A DNA stretch of 5,637 nucleotides from Pseudomonadota bacterium. GTDB taxonomy: Bacteria; Pseudomonadota; Alphaproteobacteria; UBA9655. The notes beneath the pieces were generated by a model. That model saw only the letters and a program-made list of their open reading frames with translations. It searched no databases and was not told the origin of the DNA. Both the position numbers and the translations under genes were made by a program. Positions 1 to 5,247 of this stretch are shown here, in pieces (positions within the stretch are counted from its first letter, which is position 1; each line of letters starts with the position of its first letter). The DNA is taken from contig JAKBAL010000165.1 of NCBI GenBank assembly GCA_021809225.1, positions 1 through 5,637 of the forward strand. Reading direction: 5' to 3'.

Positions 1-75
1 TCTCTCGATTTTTGCTTTTAGACCTGTGATTTTTCCCTAGAGATGTTTTCTTAGGCTAGAAGTTTAGAAAATAGA

Positions 76-408
76 ATGGGGTTCTGCTTTTTTCATGTGT
101 CTCTCATTTTTTCTTGTGAAATTTTCGCTTTCTCATTTCTCATTGGTGCTTTTACAGGCTCATCGATTTTTGGATTAGTTGTTCTCGGTGGAAGTAGCCT
201 TATCATGTACGCTTTTTTTCAGAGGTTGTATACCGCACTTCCCCTTGTCTGGGGGGCTACCCTTCTAGGAGGCATAACTACCCTACTTTGGGCTTCTTAT
301 ATTGACGCTTGGTTTGAAACTACTTTTATAGCAGTTTTTTTGGGTCTTCTGAGTGGAGTGATCTGCTATTTTGCAAATGATCGATTCTTTAAAAAATATC
401 AGGTATGA
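76..408 (+). CDS. Small hydrophobic membrane protein, about four TM helices
   Basis: This 110-residue protein is almost wholly hydrophobic. Membrane segments are likely near residues 7-25, 29-49, 55-74 and 82-100, followed by a basic tail (NDRFFKKYQV). Length, four-helix layout, an acidic residue in helix 1 (E15) and a proline opening helix 3 (LPLVWG) loosely recall small multidrug resistance (SMR) transporters of the DMT superfamily. The typical helix-3 AYAIWSG pattern is absent, so a transport role is only a guess. ATG at 76 is the only start in the frame, since an in-frame TAG lies at 52-54. No good Shine-Dalgarno is visible upstream, which lowers confidence. The 3' end overlaps the convergent cytochrome b561 gene by 10 bp. 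It could also be an unrelated orphan membrane protein. Confidence 0.55.
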   Translation: MGFCFFHVSLIFSCEIFAFSFLIGAFTGSSIFGLVVLGGSSLIMYAFFQRLYTALPLVWGATLLGGITTLLWASYIDAWFETTFIAVFLGLLSGVICYFANDRFFKKYQV

Positions 409-944
409 GGGAACATTCTTAGAAGAATCCTGTCTTTTAAAACAAAGTGATGATAAAGACTGCCAAGGATATGAAGGCCAACAAAAAAATAAAGGCTATA
501 CGAGATCCAAATGTGAGCGCTTAAAAAAATAGTTGCATATACATTTGGTCCTTCCATTAAAGCTGGGATTGTAAATATCCCAAAATAACTGATAGAATGT
601 CCTCCTAAAACAGATAGAAAGAAACCGGTAAGAGGAAAGCAAAACATAAGGATATAAAGTATCCAAATGTTAGTTTTGCTCAAAATAGCATCCCATCGGG
701 GGGCATTTCCGAAACTTTGGGGAATAGAATTTCGTTCGCGCCACCATAAGCGAAGAAACACAAGAAAAAGTAGTGTTAGCCCAATTTGCTTGTGCCATGC
801 TAAAAGGGCCCAATTCTGATCCGTGGGAGGCATGTCCAGCATAGTGTAAGCAAGGGTGTATTGGACCACAAACAAGAGAAGTATTCCCCAATGAAAAATT
901 TTGGTAATAGCCCCCCATTCCATTCGTGTGTTTGACCATTTCAT
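399..944 (-). CDS. Cytochrome b561 (CybB-type, diheme membrane protein)
   Basis: This 181-residue protein has the usual length of bacterial cytochrome b561, a four-helix inner-membrane diheme protein that exchanges electrons with quinone. E. coli CybB is described as a superoxide:quinone oxidoreductase. The four expected heme histidines are present: H18 in KIFHWG (helix 1), H51 in WHKQIG (helix 2), H144 in LSAHIW (helix 3) and H158 in GLHILG (helix 4). The C-terminus YHHFVLKDRILLRMFP matches the family's conserved tail. The frame is open up to 1076, but the start at 944 is preferred because the homology begins at MKWSNTRMEWG and GGGAG lies 8 nt upstream. The upstream codons read as non-homologous, low-complexity residues. 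The gene appears monocistronic and converges on the small membrane protein gene. Which donor it serves in this organism is not visible. Confidence 0.93.
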   Translation of the reverse strand: MKWSNTRMEWGAITKIFHWGILLLFVVQYTLAYTMLDMPPTDQNWALLAWHKQIGLTLLFLVFLRLWWRERNSIPQSFGNAPRWDAILSKTNIWILYILMFCFPLTGFFLSVLGGHSISYFGIFTIPALMEGPNVYATIFLSAHIWISYSLYFFVGLHILGSLYHHFVLKDRILLRMFPHT

Positions 945-1281
945 AGAATATTCTCCCTTTTTTAAATTTAACATTTTGTGCAAAAAGAAGAAAGAGCTCT
1001 GTCTCATTAAATGGGTTTTTGTGCCGGAGGCATTTAAAATGAAAAAACAAAAGATCTTTTTTTGTGATTTTATCAACTAAAAATTTTTTATGAAATAATA
1101 AAATTGTTTTCTTGACCTCACCATTTCGAATCATGTAATGTAATAAGAGTTAAAGTGAGTGAGAATTGTTGGTTGTTCTAGGAAGCAGAGCATAAATAGA
1201 AATACTTATTTTCCGAATAAGGTCTTTGTAGGTGTGGTCTAAAAAATGGAGTGATTAAAGGTGGTCAAGAGGTTTTCCTAA
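945..1281. other. Gene-free AT-rich stretch upstream of cytochrome b561
   Basis: No supported gene lies here. The minus strand should carry the cytochrome b561 promoter, but no clear -35/-10 pair stands out. On the plus strand a GGAGG at 1026-1030 precedes an ATG at 1039 by 8 nt, but that frame closes after 13 codons (TAA at 1078-1080). A 7-bp inverted repeat (TTAAATG 1007-1013, CATTTAA 1031-1037) surrounds that GGAGG. A 6-bp hairpin (CTTATT 1205-1210, AATAAG 1216-1221) lacks a T-tract. Stops are frequent in every plus frame from about 1080 to 1260. Taken together this looks like intergenic or decayed sequence. Confidence 0.5.
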
Positions 1282-1563
1282 ATGGCATTCTCTTATTGCC
1301 ACTGCTCAGTCTCTCCATGTTCTAGAATTTTTGCTGAAATGATCCTGTTTGTTTTTAGTCGGTTTGTATCAATTCTCGGTGGTGTTATTTCAGCAAATTT
1401 ACGGGGTTGTTTTATTGAACTCATTTTTAACGTCCCTGCCTCTGAACGAAGAGAGTCATACGGTTCTCTTCGTTTTAGACAAGAGATTAGGGTTCATATT
1501 AATTATGTGAGTTTGAGTTTTCTTAGATGTAAAGAGGGTGGCATCATTCCTCAAGGGATGTAA
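1282..1563 (+). CDS. Doubtful 93-residue hypothetical protein
   Basis: The frame has an ATG with a passable Shine-Dalgarno (AAGAGG at 1267-1272, 9 nt away) and ends just before the DnaA-domain gene, which would suit an operon. Against it, no family is recognised and the composition is uneven. The N-terminus is rich in Cys, Ser and Phe, the middle may be membrane-spanning (about residues 20-52), and the C-terminal half is basic. A perfect 10-bp hairpin sits inside the frame at 1445-1474. It could instead be the transcribed leader of the downstream gene or remains of a decayed gene. I lean towards non-coding but cannot exclude a real small protein. Confidence 0.25.
   Translation: MAFSYCHCSVSPCSRIFAEMILFVFSRFVSILGGVISANLRGCFIELIFNVPASERRESYGSLRFRQEIRVHINYVSLSFLRCKEGGIIPQGM
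1445..1474 (+). repeat. Perfect 10-bp inverted repeat (hairpin)
   Basis: AACGAAGAGA (1445-1454) pairs fully with TCTCTTCGTT (1465-1474) across a 10-nt loop, and a G-T wobble could extend it. Only four T follow (1473-1476, partly inside the stem), so it is a poor intrinsic terminator. It lies 112 bp upstream of the DnaA-domain gene and could be a leader structure or a protein-binding palindrome. Confidence 0.5.
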
Positions 1564-1586
1564 AGAGAAACCCATTGGTGGCAAAA

Positions 1587-2111
1587 ATGTGGAAAAATAT
1601 ATGTAAGGTGACCCCCAACTCTTCGTTTTGGAGGAAAAAAGAAAATAAAGAGTGGAGTTCGTCTCTCTATTGGATTTTAGCCTCAGCGGGATTCAAGAAA
1701 TTTTTGATTGAGCATTTTGAGGAAGAACAACCTTTTTCAAACGATTTTCCTCTTTCGGAATGGATTCTTCATAAGTACAAAACTGAAGCAGAAGAGGGGA
1801 TTTCACAGATCTCGGATCCGCTTTGGAAAAGAGTTTGCATTGACGTTCTGAGGGTTTTAGGGCCTGTCGCGTTTAAGGACATGTGGAAAATTAATTTAAT
1901 AAGCATTTCCCCCGAGCGAAAAAAAGCCTATCTTGCTTGTCCTACCCGCGCTATTGCTGAAGTTACTGAAATTTATCACTTTGTAATTATTGATGCTCTT
2001 AAAAAATTCTATCCTTCTCTCTTTTCCTTAGAAATAGAACTAAGTGGAAAGGAGATCAATGGGGTGAAGGAGTTAAGAGCCGGGATAAGCGTTTACGGTC
2101 ACTTTTCCTAA
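1587..2111 (+). CDS. Protein with C-terminal DnaA domain I-like (DnaA_N) module
   Basis: This 174-residue protein has two parts. Residues 1-75 match nothing I recognise (Trp-rich and charged, with FLIEHFEEEQPF). Residues about 77-155 follow DnaA domain I closely: the opening LWKRVC, a middle LGPVAFKDMW matching the L...F..W core, LACPTRAIAEV in place of the LyaPNrFvldWv strand-helix, and YHFVIIDALKKFYP for the third helix. In DnaA this domain mediates self-association and binding of DnaB or regulators. The AAA+ ATPase and DNA-binding domains of DnaA are absent, so this is not DnaA itself. It may interact with replication proteins or belong to an accessory replication protein; no function can be assigned. 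GGTGG lies 5 nt before ATG 1587. In-frame GTG 1578 and TTG 1575 are alternative starts. It converges on mucR with a 55-bp gap. Confidence 0.82.
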   Translation: MWKNICKVTPNSSFWRKKENKEWSSSLYWILASAGFKKFLIEHFEEEQPFSNDFPLSEWILHKYKTEAEEGISQISDPLWKRVCIDVLRVLGPVAFKDMWKINLISISPERKKAYLACPTRAIAEVTEIYHFVIIDALKKFYPSLFSLEIELSGKEINGVKELRAGISVYGHFS

Positions 2112-2116
2112 AGGAC

Positions 2117-2154
2117 AAAAAACCGACACTCACATTATATGGGCATCGGCTTTT
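2117..2154 (-). terminator. Intrinsic terminator of mucR
   Basis: Read on the minus strand, AAAAGCCGA (2154-2146) pairs with TCGGTTTTT (2126-2118) in a 9-bp stem with one G-U pair. The T-run 2122-2117 forms the 3' arm and tail. The loop is long (19 nt). The hairpin starts 13 nt after the mucR stop. On the plus strand the G-U becomes an A-C mismatch, so it serves the convergent DnaA-domain gene less well. Confidence 0.65.
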
Positions 2155-2166
2155 GTATTTTGTATC

Positions 2167-2601
2167 TTAAGCTGCAGCTTTTTTCTGACCCTTTGGATGG
2201 GTCCCCAAACCAATGTCTTTGGCAATACTGCTGCGACGTTCTGCATAATTGGGAGCAACCATTGGGTAGTTTGTTGGTAAATTCCAACGTTCCCGATATT
2301 GTTCAGGAGTCATGCTATAAGCAGTTTTTAAGTGGCGCTTAAGCATTTTCAATTTACGCCCATCCTCAAGACAAATGATGTAATCTGGCTGGATGGATTC
2401 TTCAATAGGTACGGCAGGTTCTGAGCGAGCTGAGAGCAAATATGACTTTCCAGTGCTCAGAGAACATAGGCTCCGATGGATAAGTTGAACAAATGCGGGC
2501 AAGTCAGATGACGCCATCGTATTTTTTGAAATGTAAGCTGAAACAATCTCGGCAACAAACGAAGTTAATTCTAACGATTCATTTCTTATGGTCATTTTCA
2601 T
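2167..2601 (-). CDS. MucR/Ros-family transcriptional regulator with altered zinc site
   Basis: This 144-residue protein matches the MucR/Ros family over its full length. The N-terminal helical oligomerisation region is seen as ELTSFVAEIVSAYISKN (11-27). The DNA-binding domain runs from about 70 to 133, with CLEDGRKLKMLKRHL (77-91), MTPEQYRERWNLP (97-109), YPMVAPNYAERR and IAKDIGLG. Such proteins bind AT-rich DNA, act as H-NS-like repressors and often repress themselves. In Ros the zinc ligands are C, C, H, H; here they align as C77, D80, H90 and then A94/Y95, so the last histidine is missing. Zinc-independent family members are known, so loss of function need not follow. The start has AAGGA close upstream, with a second ATG two codons in. 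The gene lies 86 bp downstream of mazG on the same strand. That AT-rich gap may hold its own promoter. Confidence 0.95.
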   Translation of the reverse strand: MKMTIRNESLELTSFVAEIVSAYISKNTMASSDLPAFVQLIHRSLCSLSTGKSYLLSARSEPAVPIEESIQPDYIICLEDGRKLKMLKRHLKTAYSMTPEQYRERWNLPTNYPMVAPNYAERRSSIAKDIGLGTHPKGQKKAAA

Positions 2602-2687
2602 TTTTCCTTTTTTTCAGGGTGTAATCCATACCAGGTCATAAATCAAGGTATTTATTTTTTATAAAACTCAGTTATTAAGCTAAGGGA

Positions 2688-3086
2688 TTAATTCTGTTTG
2701 GTGTCCTCTTGTTTTATCTGTTGCCACAATGTTGAAAGTTCCATTGCAGAAGCGGAGTGGAGCGAAAGACCTTTCTCTTTTGCACAAGCCTTAAAACGCA
2801 TATATCGGTTTCTAAACTTTTTAAGTCCAGAAATAATCGCGTCATCAGGCTCTACATGGCAATGTCGAGCGAGGCAAGAGCAGGCAAGAAATAAATCACC
2901 AATTTCCTCCTTTAAAGCTTTGTATTGAAGAGGAGTTGAGGGTTTTTGTAACTCTTCAAGGACCTCTTCAAGTTCTTCTTTTACTTTTCTTGCAGCTGCA
3001 AGGGGGGAATCCCAGTCAAAGCCTTCCCGTGCTGCTTCTAGAGAAAAAAAGTAAGCTTCCATCAAAGGTGATGGTGACGAATTCAT
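2688..3086 (-). CDS. Single-domain MazG-type nucleotide pyrophosphohydrolase
   Basis: MazG enzymes hydrolyse nucleoside triphosphates to monophosphate and pyrophosphate, helping to sanitise the pool or lower alarmone-related nucleotides. This 132-residue protein aligns end to end with the C-terminal half of E. coli MazG: PLMEAYFFSLEAAREGFDW at the start, the metal-binding EExxE (E37, E38, E41) and ExxD (E61, D64) motifs, then CLARHCHVEPDDAI, KKFRNRYMRF and the final LWQQIKQE. The metal ligands look intact, so activity is plausible. Standard MazG is about 260 residues with two such domains; the N-terminal one is absent here. An upstream in-frame stop near 3126 shows that it does not continue. 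ATG 3086 follows AAAGGGG by about 6 nt. mucR lies 86 bp downstream on the same strand, perhaps co-transcribed, and an ATP-grasp gene is divergent. Confidence 0.92.
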   Translation of the reverse strand: MNSSPSPLMEAYFFSLEAAREGFDWDSPLAAARKVKEELEEVLEELQKPSTPLQYKALKEEIGDLFLACSCLARHCHVEPDDAIISGLKKFRNRYMRFKACAKEKGLSLHSASAMELSTLWQQIKQEDTKQN

Positions 3087-3303
3087 TAAGGCCCCTTTCC
3101 TAAAAACGAAGAGAAGTATTACGTACTAATATTTAATGGGCTTCGTCAAGTCATTAAAAAGATAATAAAATTTAATTAACCTGCACCTTTAAGAGGAAAG
3201 ATCAAAGTTGATGAAATAGATTCGTTAAAAAAGATTTAAGCTTAATATGGATTTCCATTGACGCAATTATATATAATAACTTAAATAGATAAATTAATTC
3301 GCT

Positions 3304-3332
3304 TTGTTTTTGGCATGTTACCTCTCTATAAG
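3304..3332 (+). promoter_or_regulatory. Candidate sigma-70 promoter for the ATP-grasp gene
   Basis: TTGTTT (3304-3309) and TATAAG (3327-3332) are 17 bp apart. The -10 matches consensus at five of six positions, the -35 at three of six. Transcription would begin near 3339, giving a leader of about 38 nt with AGGAAGG at 3360-3366 as ribosome-binding site. A competing TTGACG at 3258-3263 has no well-spaced -10. Such matches are common in AT-rich DNA. Confidence 0.3.
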
Positions 3333-3336
3333 AGGT
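3320..3336. promoter_or_regulatory. 6-bp palindrome over the candidate -10 (possible operator)
   Basis: ACCTCT (3320-3325) and AGAGGT (3331-3336) are a perfect inverted repeat around CTATA. The repeat overlaps the candidate -10 of the ATP-grasp gene. Its position suits a repressor site, but no regulator can be named. It could equally be a small hairpin in the transcript of an upstream start. Confidence 0.3.
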
Positions 3337-3376
3337 TCATAAATGATAAAATAATTGATAGGAAGGCTAGAAAACG

Positions 3377-4636
3377 ATGCGGTTTTTTAGTAAGAAAATA
3401 CTTTTATTTATTGAGCCTTGTTTGTCATCTCACCTGTTGGTGCTTAAAGCCAAAGAGAAGAGATATGACACATTTGTGATTTCAGCTCATTCAAATCAGC
3501 GCACATTGCCTGCAGAGATTATCAACGCGTCCTCTTCATTTTTTCAAGTGGATACGAATAATGATGAAGCCGTATTAGACTTGGTCAAGAAAATTTCTCA
3601 AAAATTTCATATTGATGGGGTTATTCCAGGAAGTGAGTCTTGTGCTGTCTTAGCAGCAAAGGTGGCGAAATACCTCAAAACGCCAGGACTTACACAAGAA
3701 GCGGCCCTTAGAGTTTGCCGAAAAGATCTTATACGGGATGAGTTAAAGGCACACAACGTTCCCATTCCCCTCTATGGCAGAGTGAAAACGAAAGAAGAAC
3801 TAGAGAAGACCCTCAAAATAATTGGATTTCCTTGCATTCTTAAGGCAATCGATGGTGCAGGCTCGGTGGGAGGGAAAAAAGTTCAAACCCTTGAAGAAGC
3901 GTTTCATTTTTTTGAAGCGGTCACTGCTCCCGAAGAAGGTAGTTCTTCGTGGGATGATCGCTTTCTTCAACGATGTGTTCTTGTAGAAGAATATATCCAA
4001 GGCAAAGAATACAGTGTTGAAGTGTTTTCAAGAAACAATATTGTGTCCCTTGTCAGCTTTACAGAAAAGGTTTTGTCTCTTGAATTCGATTCTATCAAGG
4101 AAAGGCATATTATTCGTTCCGAGATTGAACCAACCCTTCTTGGGAGGATTGAACCCTATTTGAACAAAGTGATCTTGGCTCTTAAGTTAAACCATGGCCT
4201 CTTTCATGCGAAAGTTAGGCTTTCGACAAGAGGGCCACTTCTGATGAAAATTGAGATGGGTCCTCCAGAAGCCCACATTCCCAAACTTATCGGATATGCG
4301 ACCGGCATTGATTATTATGACAATATATTAAGGCTCTTGTCCGGTCAGCCATTTTCTCTTCAGAGAACACGGTACTTAAATGCAGGAATTACATTTTTAT
4401 ATCATTCGAATGTTAATAAATTTTGCACCCATGGGTATTTTAAAACTTTGCGCGATAATTCCTGTGTCATGGAAACAAAGGCTTATTATCGGCAAGAAGA
4501 TGGGATATCGGATTTCTCTGTTGGAAAAAAGGTTGGTCACGTCATTCTTCTTCATAAAGACTATGAGATTTTGAAACAAAAGATGGCGGAAGTGGAAGCA
4601 AATGTCTATCGCCCCTTAAATGGAGTGGGAGAGTAG
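3377..4636 (+). CDS. ATP-grasp domain protein (amino-acid/peptide ligase-like), atypical metal site
   Basis: This 419-residue protein has the layout of the carboxylate-amine ligase branch of ATP-grasp enzymes (dipeptide and carnosine synthase-like). There is an N-terminal Rossmann-like domain (KKILLFIEP near 6-14, IDGVIPGSE at 79-87) and an ATP-grasp core with K156 in CILKAIDG, the loop GAGSVGGKKV (160-169), the adenine-side VEEYIQGKEYSVEV (203-216) and TEK/H244. A C-terminal subdomain from about 325 ends with KVGHVILLHKDYEIL. Family members usually join an amino acid to an amine using ATP. Where they read about H-T-E and E-I-N-x-R for Mg2+ binding, this protein reads HAKV (K279) and MKIEMG (K291, E293, G295). 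It may therefore be inactive or use another chemistry. The start ATG follows AGGAAGG by 10 nt. The gene stands alone, divergent from mazG; substrate unknown. Confidence 0.92.
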   Translation: MRFFSKKILLFIEPCLSSHLLVLKAKEKRYDTFVISAHSNQRTLPAEIINASSSFFQVDTNNDEAVLDLVKKISQKFHIDGVIPGSESCAVLAAKVAKYLKTPGLTQEAALRVCRKDLIRDELKAHNVPIPLYGRVKTKEELEKTLKIIGFPCILKAIDGAGSVGGKKVQTLEEAFHFFEAVTAPEEGSSSWDDRFLQRCVLVEEYIQGKEYSVEVFSRNNIVSLVSFTEKVLSLEFDSIKERHIIRSEIEPTLLGRIEPYLNKVILALKLNHGLFHAKVRLSTRGPLLMKIEMGPPEAHIPKLIGYATGIDYYDNILRLLSGQPFSLQRTRYLNAGITFLYHSNVNKFCTHGYFKTLRDNSCVMETKAYYRQEDGISDFSVGKKVGHVILLHKDYEILKQKMAEVEANVYRPLNGVGE

Positions 4637-4758
4637 CAATCACCTTACCCGCGACCATTGATTCCAGTCGTGTGGAACCCATTCAAAATAATATTTCTTA
4701 TATTTCAAACCTAATGAATAAAATGATAAAAGCGCTATGTGTATAAAATTGAGTTTAA
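4637..4758 (+). other. Spacer after the ATP-grasp gene, no supported gene
   Basis: Nothing certain lies here. A plus frame offset from the ATP-grasp gene stays open from 4567 to a TAA at 4744-4746 and reads protein-like (TIDSSRVEPIQNN), but it has no ATG with a ribosome-binding site before the late in-frame ATGs. At this base composition a run of that length is expected by chance. Confidence 0.4.
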
Positions 4759-4794
4759 ACACCTGCGGCTGTTTTTGAGGACCGTCGCAGGTGT
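4759..4794. terminator. Strong GC-rich hairpin downstream of the ATP-grasp gene
   Basis: ACACCTGCG (4759-4767) pairs perfectly with CGCAGGTGT (4786-4794). The stem can grow by one G-U and one C-G pair (4768/4785, 4769/4784), leaving a loop of about 14 nt. No T-tract follows on either strand (GTGTATTTAG on plus), so it does not meet the usual form of an intrinsic terminator. It lies 122 bp after the ATP-grasp stop and directly before the repeat array. It could be a transcript 3' end, part of an RNA, or a protein-binding palindrome. Confidence 0.4.
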
Positions 4795-4803
4795 ATTTAG
4801 AAA

Positions 4804-5077
4804 TAACAACCACAATACCACATTAATAAAATTAAGTACCCCCCAGGTATCTTACTAAAATTAACAACCACTAACACCACAGAAGACTCTTATTAACATT
4901 AACAACCACTAGTACCATAAAATTACCACAAGATACTCTATTAGATAAATAACAACTAACACCACAGAAGACTTTTACTAACATTAACACGCACTAACAC
5001 TACACTCATAAACATAAGTACCACCAAAGACTCTTATTGACATTAACAACAACTAACACCACACTCATAAAATAAAA
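4804..5077. repeat. Degenerate tandem repeat array, G-poor on the plus strand
   Basis: Six imperfect units begin at 4804, 4862, 4900, 4950, 4985 and 5044, each opening TAACAAC or TAACAC. Each unit has module A, about CAACCACTAACACCAC. Except in the last unit this is followed by module B, about GAAGACTCTTATTAACATT (4882-4900, 4967-4985 and 5027-5045 are the clearest). Units alternate in length: about 58, 38, 50, 35 and 59 bp between starts. Long units carry an extra block of about 20 bp containing AAGTACC (4834-4840 and 5016-5022). In 4801-5077 I count 72 C and 14 G. No long frame crosses it on either strand. Unit lengths and composition do not fit CRISPR (no constant repeat with unique spacers). 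Confidence 0.82.
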
Positions 5078-5097
5078 GGGAGGGCTAACTAGAACAA

Positions 5098-5123
5098 GTG
5101 AAACTATTTCCGGAGAGTTTCAC
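5098..5123. repeat. Perfect 8-bp inverted repeat (hairpin)
   Basis: GTGAAACT (5098-5105) pairs with AGTTTCAC (5116-5123) over a 10-nt loop containing TCCGGA. A short GGGT/ACCC pair (5124-5127, 5135-5138) and a T6 run (5155-5160) follow on the plus strand. This suggests a structured RNA end, but no known RNA family is recognised. Confidence 0.45.
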
Positions 5124-5183
5124 GGGTGCTTTCTACCCCTTAGAGAAAGAAGCGTTTTTTAATTCCGCCTCTTGTCTTCTTTT

Positions 5184-5212
5184 AAGATTAAAACATACCG
5201 TGTTTTAGTTTT
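5184..5212 (+). terminator. AU-rich 12-bp hairpin between the repeat array and the SagB gene
   Basis: AAGATTAAAACA (5184-5195) pairs with TGTTTTAGTTTT (5201-5212) over the loop TACCG, with two G-U pairs when read on plus. The AAAACA/TGTTTT core also pairs on minus, about 40 bp beyond the SagB stop. The stem is weak and AU-rich, so termination in either direction is only possible. Confidence 0.35.
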
Positions 5213-5247
5213 CAAGGTTGTTTTTTGAAAAAAGTGAGCTTTTCTAT

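Noticed and set aside
945..1076. N-terminal extension of cytochrome b561 (44 extra codons)
   Set aside because: Family homology and a GGGAG ribosome-binding site place the start at 944. The upstream codons do not resemble the family.
670..1134. Minus-strand frame overlapping cytochrome b561
   Set aside because: It overlaps a clear family gene in another frame and has no recognisable domain.
3105..3114. Second copy of AACGAAGAGA, as in the hairpin at 1445, upstream of mazG
   Set aside because: It is a single 10-base word without a pairing partner here and is probably coincidence.
5037..5042. Perfect TTGACA as a promoter -35 inside the array
   Set aside because: The nearest -10-like sequence (CATAAA, 5066) is 23 bp away, too far for a normal spacer.
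4985..5068. Short minus-strand frames in the repeat array starting MSVVLV (ATG at 5068 and 5009)
   Set aside because: Both close after 17-20 codons, lie in different frames because the units are about 59 bp apart, and lack a ribosome-binding site. Their similarity follows from the DNA repeat.
4804..5077. CRISPR array
   Set aside because: Units vary throughout in sequence and length; there is no constant repeat separated by unique spacers, and no cas gene is present.
4804..5077. Replication origin with iterons, given the DnaA domain I-like gene in the window
   Set aside because: No convincing DnaA box (TTATCCACA-like) was found, the units are irregular in length, and the DnaA-like gene is 2.7 kb away.
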